Shown piece by piece: positions 58,727 to 64,000 of a stretch of 64,000 nucleotides of DNA. Each line of letters starts with the position of its first letter. Positions within the stretch are counted from its first letter, which is position 1. The position numbers were made by a program, and so were the translations under genes. Origin of the DNA: Candidatus Woesearchaeota archaeon (lineage in GTDB: Archaea; Nanobdellota; Nanobdellia; Woesearchaeales; JABIAG01); assembly GCA_018653365.1 (NCBI GenBank), contig JABIAG010000003.1:62001-126000 (forward strand). The letters are read 5' to 3'. Below the pieces are notes generated by a model. It ran no database searches. It was not told the DNA's origin and saw only the letters and a program-made list of their open reading frames with translations.

Positions 58727-60007
58727 TCATAATTCACTTACTGTGATTATGTTGGTTTTTTCTGAAGTCTTAACTTTTGAGTCCATTCCAATTATGTGCT
58801 TTATTCCAGACTTTTCTGCGGTATTAACTAATGCAGAATTTACTTCTCCATCAAATACTACTGCATACATTCCTGTGTTTAAACTTTTAATTGTTGGTTC
58901 TAGTTCACTTAGTGGAACTTTACCCAATATGTTTAGCTTCTCATCAAGTATTGCTGCTCCTCGCGTACCAATAAGTTCTTCAGCCATGTCTTTGAAGGTT
59001 TTTTTCTCTTCAGCATTTAATGTTGCCTTCTTAACACTTGTTCTTGGAGTGAATTCTCTTCGTGCAGGTCTTGGACTTGCAGGTCTAGCAGGTCTTTGAC
59101 TTGTACTTCTTGGGGCAGGTCTACTTGTTGGTCTTGGTCGAGTGCCAAATGTTGGCTTTTTTGAGGTTTCAGAAGGTTTTAGATCCATTTTCAGTTGTTC
59201 AAATGCAATTCTTGATCTAAGAGCTTTGTTTATCTCTTTTTTTGTTAGTTCTTCAACCTCTTTACCGTCTGGAGCTTTTGTTACAAAGTCTATTTCTGCA
59301 ACACTGCTTAACTCTCTAATAATTAGGTCTCCGCCTCGGTCTCCATCAACAAATACGGTTACTGCTTTTTGTTTTGCTAATTCGACTAGTGTTGGTGGTA
59401 CAGATGTTCCGTTCATTGCTATTGCGTTTTTGAATCCGCTTTTCAATAAACTTAATACGTCTGCTCTACCCTCTACTATAATTATGTCTTCACTCTCTTC
59501 AACACCCGGTCCTGCAGGTAATCGGTCTTTACCGTATTCGGTTATTTCCATTACTCTTACAGATTGCGATACTTCTTCAGCAATTTCTTGTGAATCGGGC
59601 ATTACATTGTCCATTAAGTGTTTAAGTAGTTCTTTTGCTCGACCTACGACTTGGTTTCTTTTACTTATTCGTACATCTTCGATTTTTAGAACTTTAACGG
59701 TTGCATTACATGGGCCTATTCTTTGGATTATTTCCAAAGCTGCACCAATTATGCAAGTTTCTGCTTTATCTAATGAAGAAGGGATTAAGATTGTTCCAGA
59801 TGTTTTTCCTGAGTGTACTTCTGAAGTTACTTCTATTCTTCCAATTCGTCCATTTCTTTGTAATTCTCTTAATTCTAGGTCAGAACCTAATAATCCCTCG
59901 GTTTGTCCAAAGACTGCTCCGATTATGTCTGGTTTGTCTACTACTCCTTCAATGTTTATTGAAGCATGAATTATGTATTTTGCTGCCACTTGGCTAATTT
60001 TTCCCAT
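58727..60007 (-). CDS. dnaG: archaeal DnaG-type primase
   Basis: 426 residues. N-terminal domain KYIIHASINIEGVVDKPDII and IIGAVFGQTEGLLGSDLELR typical of archaeal DnaG; TOPRIM core IIIVEGRADVLSLLK and VFVDGDRGGD (residues about 170-250). A Pro/Arg/Ser linker (TRPRPTSRPAPRSTSQRPAR) leads to a C-terminal domain. Archaeal DnaG is associated with the exosome and RNA binding as well as priming. A strong Shine-Dalgarno (GGGAGG) lies 5-6 bases before the ATG. Confidence 0.95.
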   Translation of the reverse strand: MGKISQVAAKYIIHASINIEGVVDKPDIIGAVFGQTEGLLGSDLELRELQRNGRIGRIEVTSEVHSGKTSGTILIPSSLDKAETCIIGAALEIIQRIGPCNATVKVLKIEDVRISKRNQVVGRAKELLKHLMDNVMPDSQEIAEEVSQSVRVMEITEYGKDRLPAGPGVEESEDIIIVEGRADVLSLLKSGFKNAIAMNGTSVPPTLVELAKQKAVTVFVDGDRGGDLIIRELSSVAEIDFVTKAPDGKEVEELTKKEINKALRSRIAFEQLKMDLKPSETSKKPTFGTRPRPTSRPAPRSTSQRPARPASPRPARREFTPRTSVKKATLNAEEKKTFKDMAEELIGTRGAAILDEKLNILGKVPLSELEPTIKSLNTGMYAVVFDGEVNSALVNTAEKSGIKHIIGMDSKVKTSEKTNIITVSEL

Positions 60008-60064
60008 TTTTTCCTCCCGGAGAGTTCTCTCCTTTATTTGGGTATTTTTTGTTTAATTTGTTGT

Positions 60065-60145
60065 AGAACAAGCTTTTTTTGATTAATTAATTACCTATAT
60101 TTGGTTGTTTTTGGCATTTAAAGTGATCGTGATTAAGCTTGTTCT
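60065..60145. repeat. 81-bp element with 11-bp perfect inverted ends
   Basis: AGAACAAGCTT (60065-60075) and AAGCTTGTTCT (60135-60145) are perfect inverted repeats around an A/T-rich centre. Lies in the 307-base gap between dnaG and rio1; no reading frame inside. Could be a regulatory foldback or a tiny MITE-like relic. Confidence 0.5.
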
Positions 60146-60180
60146 TGAACTGTTTTACCCTTGTTTTTAAGCATAAATGT

Positions 60181-60258
60181 GACCCGCGACACTAACTCCC
60201 AAGCTCATCGCTTCGGCTTTGCCTTGAGCTCCATTGAGTACTCTCGCGGCGGGCCTCA
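60181..60258. ncRNA. candidate GC-rich structured RNA
   Basis: The only strongly GC-rich stretch in this gap. It folds with closing stem CGCGA/TCGCG, a GACC...GGGCC extension, and an inner hairpin AGCTCA/TGAGCT enclosing GGC-TTT-GCC. GC islands in AT-rich archaeal genomes often mark ncRNA genes. TTTATAAA at 60285-60292 is symmetric and 26 bases from a minus-strand RNA beginning near 60258, so minus-strand transcription is favoured. Not a tRNA: no T-arm consensus. The rest of 60008-60314 holds only promoters and the inverted repeat above. Confidence 0.45.
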
Positions 60259-60284
60259 AGTAGGTTTTAAGGAATGGAAATACA

Positions 60285-60292
60285 TTTATAAA
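60285..60292 (+). promoter_or_regulatory. TATA box of rio1 (possibly bidirectional)
   Basis: TTTATAAA centred 26 bases before the ATG at 60315; as a palindrome it could also serve the candidate RNA on the other strand. Confidence 0.55.
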
Positions 60293-60314
60293 TCTTTGCA
60301 TTATATGTTATTGG

Positions 60315-61007
60315 ATGGTGGTATCAAAAGACAAATTTAAGGTCAGAGAGGGAGTTTTTGATAGTTTTACCATCAAAACATTGCAGTTTCTTGATTCGAA
60401 GGGTTTTTTTGAGCTAGAAGAGCTTTCGCCGTTGTTTTTGGGTAAAGAATCCAACGTTTTTATTGGAAAGGGCAATAATGGACATGTTGCAATTAAGATT
60501 TATCGTCTTGAGAATTGTGATTTTAACAAAATGTATGATTATATTAAGCTTGATTCGCGATTTAAGGGTGTTAAAAGGAAGAAAAGGGACATCATTTTTA
60601 TGTGGGTTCAACGAGAATTTAGAAATTTGATGAAAGCTAGGCAAAAAGGGGTTAGAGTTCCCACACCTTTAGCTATTCGAAATAATGTGATTATTATGGA
60701 TCTTGTTGGCGCTCCTGCGTCAAAAGTGAAGGATGATTTGCCTAAAAATGTTAAAAAGTTTTATTTGAACATAATTTCGCAGATGAAAAAGCTTCTTAGT
60801 GCTAATTTAGTGCATGCGGATCTTTCTCAGTTTAATATTTTAAATCATAACGATTTGCCTGTTTTTATTGATTTTTCTCAATCAACTACAAAAGATTCGT
60901 TAAGAGCAAGAGAGTACCTTGAGCGTGATTTAAAAAATGTGAATAATTTCTTTAAAAAAATAGGTTTAAAAGAAAAAGAGTTAAAAACAGTTGAGGATCT
61001 CCTCTAA
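60315..61007 (+). CDS. rio1: RIO1-family serine kinase/ATPase
   Basis: 230 residues. Glycine loop FIGKGNNGHVAIKIYR, catalytic loop VHADLSQFNIL, metal-binding FIDFSQSTT, all of RIO1 type. Acts in late 30S subunit maturation. The next gene, 3 bases downstream, is the Dim2-type KH protein; this pairing is conserved in archaea and reflects joint work at the 16S rRNA 3' end. Confidence 0.95.
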   Translation: MVVSKDKFKVREGVFDSFTIKTLQFLDSKGFFELEELSPLFLGKESNVFIGKGNNGHVAIKIYRLENCDFNKMYDYIKLDSRFKGVKRKKRDIIFMWVQREFRNLMKARQKGVRVPTPLAIRNNVIIMDLVGAPASKVKDDLPKNVKKFYLNIISQMKKLLSANLVHADLSQFNILNHNDLPVFIDFSQSTTKDSLRAREYLERDLKNVNNFFKKIGLKEKELKTVEDLL

Positions 61008-61009
61008 GA

Positions 61010-61561
61010 ATGCAAGCTTCATACGATATTAAAATTCCTAAGGAAAGAGTAGCAGTTTTAATAGGTGTTAAAGGAATTGTTAAAAAGAATTTACAGAAGG
61101 CTACTGAAACAATTATTGATGTAGACTCTAGTGAAGGACTTGTTACTGTTTCTGGTGAAGATGCTCTTAAGTTAATGGATGCTCAAAGCATTATCAAGGC
61201 AATTGCTAGAGGGTTTAATCCTGAACTTGCTATGCTTTTACTTAAGCAAGATTATTGTTTTGAATTAATTGATCTTAAACTTATTGCTAGAAACCAAAAT
61301 GATTTAGAAAGATTAAAGGGTAGAATTATTGGTGCGGATGGTAAGTCTAGGCGAACTATTGAAACTTTAACTGAAACTTACATTTCTGTTTATGGTAAAA
61401 CTGTTGCACTTATTGGTGAAATTACAATGGTTCAGATCGCTAAAAAGGCGGTTGCTCTTCTTGTTGATGGTTCTGCGCACTCGCATGTTTTCAAGTATTT
61501 AGAGACTCAACGAAGAAAACTTAAACAACAGGATTTTGAGTCCCAACACAAAGGTTTATAA
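61010..61561 (+). CDS. KH-domain ribosome-biogenesis protein (Dim2/Pno1 homologue)
   Basis: 183 residues with two KH domains: [20 protein letters not shown] and [20 protein letters not shown] with the GxxG-type loops (GVKG, GADG). The C-terminus ends in [20 protein letters not shown], the archaeal Dim2 signature. Binds near the 3' end of pre-16S rRNA with RIO1 and the Nob1 nuclease. Confidence 0.94.
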   Translation: MQASYDIKIPKERVAVLIGVKGIVKKNLQKATETIIDVDSSEGLVTVSGEDALKLMDAQSIIKAIARGFNPELAMLLLKQDYCFELIDLKLIARNQNDLERLKGRIIGADGKSRRTIETLTETYISVYGKTVALIGEITMVQIAKKAVALLVDGSAHSHVFKYLETQRRKLKQQDFESQHKGL

Positions 61562-61562
61562 A
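61555..61562 (+). promoter_or_regulatory. TATA box of top6B
   Basis: TTTATAAA at the very end of the dim2 gene, centred 26 bases before the GTG at 61585. It confirms GTG as the start of a leaderless message. Confidence 0.6.
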
Positions 61563-61584
61563 TGATTTACGAATTCTAGGATTT

Positions 61585-63285
61585 GTGACCCAAACAACAT
61601 TGAACGGAGAAGCACAAAAACCACCAAAACAATCAAAGGCTGAAGAGATGGCTCTGAAGCAAAGAGAGATTTCTGTAGCTGCATTTTTTGAAAAGAATCG
61701 TCACTTATTGGGGTTTGATAATCCAAGAAAAGCACTTTTGACGACGGTTAAAGAGGCAGTTGATAATAGTTTAGATGCTTGTGAGGAAGCTGAAATTCTT
61801 CCTGAAATAATTGTTGAGATGATTGAACTTTCTGAAAATAAGTATAGAATTATTATTGAAGATAATGGGCCAGGGATTGTTAAAGCTCAAATTCCTAAAA
61901 TTTTTGCTAAATTATTATATGGTTCTAAATTTCATAAGCTTTCTCAAAGTAGGGGTCAGCAAGGAATTGGTATTTCGGCATCTGTTATGTATGCACAACT
62001 TACTACGGGAAAACCTGCAAAAATTGTTTCTAAAACTGGTCCAAAAACTCAGGCTCACTTATACGAACTTCATATTGATACTGAAACTAACAAACCAGAA
62101 ATAGTTAGGGATGAAGTTAAGGAGTGGAATAAGGATTCGGGTACACGAATTGAGATTGATTTGGAAGGTACGTACATAAAAGGTAATCAATCTGTTGACG
62201 AATATCTTAAACAAACTGCAATTGTTAATCCTCATGTTACGTTAATTTATACTAATCCTAAAGCTGAACAAATTATTTTTCCAAGGGCTACTGAAGTTGT
62301 TCCAGTTCCTGCTAAAGAGATCAAACCTCATCCGTATGGTGTTGAGCTGGGGGTTTTCATTAGGATGCTTAAGTATACTGAATCTAGAACTTTACAATCT
62401 TTTTTAACAAGTGAGTTCTCTCGTGTTGGTGCGGGGACTGCTAAAGAGATCTGTCAACACGCAGCGTTATTACCAAATACTAAACCTGCTGCTGTTTCAC
62501 GGGAAATGGCAGAATCTTTGATGAAGGGGATTAAGAAAACTAAAATTATCGCTCCACCTTCTGATTGTATTTCTCCAATTGGGGAGGTTAATCTTGAGAA
62601 GGGATTAAGAAAAGAAATTAATGCAGAATTTTATACTACTATCACTAGACCTCCTGCAGTTTATCGAGGAAATCCTTTTGTTATTGAGGTAGGTATAGCA
62701 TATGGTGGTGAACAGCCCTGTGATAAACAAGTTAAATTATTGCGGTATGCTAATCGTGTTCCTTTGTTATATCAACAGGGAGCTGGTGCGGTTGCTAAAT
62801 CAACCGCAGTTACTAATTGGCGACCGTATGGTTTACAACAATCTGGTAGAAACCTTCCTGTTGGACCTCTTACTGTTGTTGTTCATATTGCTTCTGTCTG
62901 GGTTCCGTTTACTTCTGAAAGTAAGGAAGCTATTGCACATTATTCTGAAATTATGAAAGAGATCCGTCTTGCAATTCAAGAATGTGGTAGAAAGTTAGGA
63001 AGTTATGTTAATAAGAAGAAGCGTGTTGGTGCAGAACTTAAAAAACGTAGTTATATTGAAAAGTACATTCCTCATGTTGGGGATGCACTAAAAGATCTTC
63101 TTGAACTTAAGCCAGAAGCTTCTGAAAACATTCAAACTTTGTTAAAAGAGATTTTAGAAGAGCAAAGAGGCAAGGTTGCAACGGTGGGTGTTGTTGACAA
63201 CCCTGATTATGATGAAAATTTTGCGAATATAGGTAAAGAAGATAAAGAAGAAAAACCAGAAGGAGAAGAAAATGAAAGTAACTGA
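61585..63285 (+). CDS. top6B: DNA topoisomerase VI subunit B
   Basis: 566 residues. GHKL ATPase domain: [20 protein letters not shown] (N box), [18 protein letters not shown] (G1), [20 protein letters not shown] (G2/lid). Then the H2TH segment and transducer with switch lysine region [10 protein letters not shown], ending in an acidic tail [15 protein letters not shown] start supported by promoter spacing. Overlaps top6A by 14 bases. Type IIB topoisomerase, works with subunit A. Confidence 0.96.
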   Translation: MTQTTLNGEAQKPPKQSKAEEMALKQREISVAAFFEKNRHLLGFDNPRKALLTTVKEAVDNSLDACEEAEILPEIIVEMIELSENKYRIIIEDNGPGIVKAQIPKIFAKLLYGSKFHKLSQSRGQQGIGISASVMYAQLTTGKPAKIVSKTGPKTQAHLYELHIDTETNKPEIVRDEVKEWNKDSGTRIEIDLEGTYIKGNQSVDEYLKQTAIVNPHVTLIYTNPKAEQIIFPRATEVVPVPAKEIKPHPYGVELGVFIRMLKYTESRTLQSFLTSEFSRVGAGTAKEICQHAALLPNTKPAAVSREMAESLMKGIKKTKIIAPPSDCISPIGEVNLEKGLRKEINAEFYTTITRPPAVYRGNPFVIEVGIAYGGEQPCDKQVKLLRYANRVPLLYQQGAGAVAKSTAVTNWRPYGLQQSGRNLPVGPLTVVVHIASVWVPFTSESKEAIAHYSEIMKEIRLAIQECGRKLGSYVNKKKRVGAELKKRSYIEKYIPHVGDALKDLLELKPEASENIQTLLKEILEEQRGKVATVGVVDNPDYDENFANIGKEDKEEKPEGEENESN

Positions 63286-64000
63286 TAAAATAAAAGAGGT
63301 AGGAGTTGAAATTTACAATTCTATCCTGAAAAAGAAACAACCCGAACTTTCCTCTCCAATTAGATCTTTATCAAATGTTAAATATGATACCAAAAATGGT
63401 TTTTTTGAATTGACAGGTAAGATGAAATTAAGAACTCTTACTGCTGCTACGATTAAAACTTTTGCCCAAACTCTTAGGATGATGAATCTTTCTAAAGAGT
63501 TAATAGAAAAAGATGATATTGCAACCAAGAGGGAGGCGTATTACGTTTCTAAAAATTGGGGTGATGCTCGTTTTAAAGAACAACCTGAATCTGATAGTGT
63601 GATGGATGATGTTGAGGCAATGTTAGAGGTTAATCGTGAACAGATTGGGTTTATTCCTGAAGAAAAAGGGGGTGATGTTGCGGGTCAATTAATTGTTGTT
63701 GATAAAGACCCTGATACTGGTAAAGAGATTAAGATTGATTGTACAAAGATGGGTACTGGAGCTTATTCTATTCCTTCTTCTGTTGAGCATTTAAAGTTTG
63801 AAACTAATGCTAAATTTATTCTTGCTATTGAAACTGCAGGTATGTTTCAACGGTTAGTTAAACATAATTATTGGAGAAAGTCTAACGCAATTCTAATTTC
63901 TATGGGTGGCGTTCCAACTCGTGCTTGTCGAAGGTTTATTCGAAGAATGAGTGATGAATTAAATCTTCCTGTTTACGTTTTTACTGATGGTGATCCTTAT
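63272..64000 (+). CDS. top6A: DNA topoisomerase VI subunit A, N-terminal 243 residues (cut by the right edge)
   Basis: Absent from the track because it is open-ended. ATG at 63272 follows GGAGAAG at good spacing. The winged-helix domain has the catalytic tyrosine in [16 protein letters not shown] (about residue 91-92); the TOPRIM domain shows [11 protein letters not shown] and YVFTDGDPY with the metal-binding acids. Spo11-family subunit that cuts DNA; the gene continues beyond the window. Confidence 0.95.
   Translation, partial: MKVTDKIKEVGVEIYNSILKKKQPELSSPIRSLSNVKYDTKNGFFELTGKMKLRTLTAATIKTFAQTLRMMNLSKELIEKDDIATKREAYYVSKNWGDARFKEQPESDSVMDDVEAMLEVNREQIGFIPEEKGGDVAGQLIVVDKDPDTGKEIKIDCTKMGTGAYSIPSSVEHLKFETNAKFILAIETAGMFQRLVKHNYWRKSNAILISMGGVPTRACRRFIRRMSDELNLPVYVFTDGDPY

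Noticed and set aside
58743-59969. Plus-strand ORFs of 118 and 275 aa opposite dnaG
   Set aside because: Shadows of the dnaG frame; no promoter or ribosome-binding site.
60181-60258. tRNA gene in the GC island upstream of rio1
   Set aside because: No TTCxAxT T-loop and no 7/5/5 stem pattern on either strand, even allowing introns.

Overview
The window is a chromosomal segment of an AT-rich archaeon, most likely a DPANN lineage of the Woesearchaeota/Pacearchaeota type. That placement is inferred from gene content and compactness; no 16S gene is present. Archaeal markers are FtsY, prefoldin alpha, Sec61 beta, NAC, the rps13-rps4-rps11-rpoD-rpl18e-rpl13-rps9-rpoN cluster, eL41, archaeal DnaG, RIO1 and Dim2-type KH proteins, topoisomerase VI, archaeal-type LeuRS and TrpRS, RNase P RNA and a 7S SRP RNA. 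Bacterial-looking genes sit among them: gyrA with a GyrA box, scpA/scpB, gpmI, a parvulin and an L-lactate permease. Many genes have a TATA element whose centre lies about 25-26 bases before the start codon, so leaderless transcription is the usual mode. I used that spacing to move several ORF-track starts. Genes are tightly packed, with ATGA overlaps and convergent 3' overlaps.

Layout. 1-5403 (minus): the N-terminal 1,758 residues of a giant surface protein behind a 44-residue ribbon-helix-helix-like gene whose start codon lies in a palindrome. 5561-9050: enolase, IMPase/FBPase-family phosphatase and phosphoglycerate mutase operon. 9040-15656: HExxH protein, a triple hairpin repeat, HD-domain protein, a Hel308-like ORF that stops after the first RecA domain, membrane proteins, ftsY, pfdA, scpA. 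15776-20093: five tRNA genes, four with introns and three of these with two, plus two LAGLIDADG genes, eL41 and two Nudix hydrolases. 20132-25931: coiled-coil gene trio, scpB operon, gyrA. 25933-30430: Cys-repeat lipoprotein-like protein, radical SAM protein, hydrolase, THUMP methyltransferase-like protein. 30465-36724: RNase P RNA, Sec61 beta, NAC, an unknown three-gene operon, ribosomal/RNA polymerase operon. 36757-42250: an ncRNA candidate, leuS followed by a gene flanked by copies of the leuS 3' end, and SRP RNA. 42339-52635: MBL-fold protein, presenilin-like protease, pilin-like protein and a 2,474-residue surface protein. 52749-64000: trpS, lactate permease, HerA-like ATPase, parvulin-thioredoxin fusion, dnaG, rio1, dim2, top6B, and top6A cut by the window edge.

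The most unusual content: (i) seven short bulge-helix-bulge introns in four of five tRNA genes, including a tRNA-Ile with anticodon UAU, a 13-base intron in tRNA-Gly and a D-loop intron in tRNA-Val; (ii) two LAGLIDADG genes, each just downstream of a tRNA gene and each carrying the same CACTGGACAAGTCC motif at the same distance from its TATA box; (iii) two insertions at gene 3' ends with the gene end duplicated in frame on the far side; (iv) a hairpin element found twice with compensatory base changes; (v) several structured-RNA candidates.
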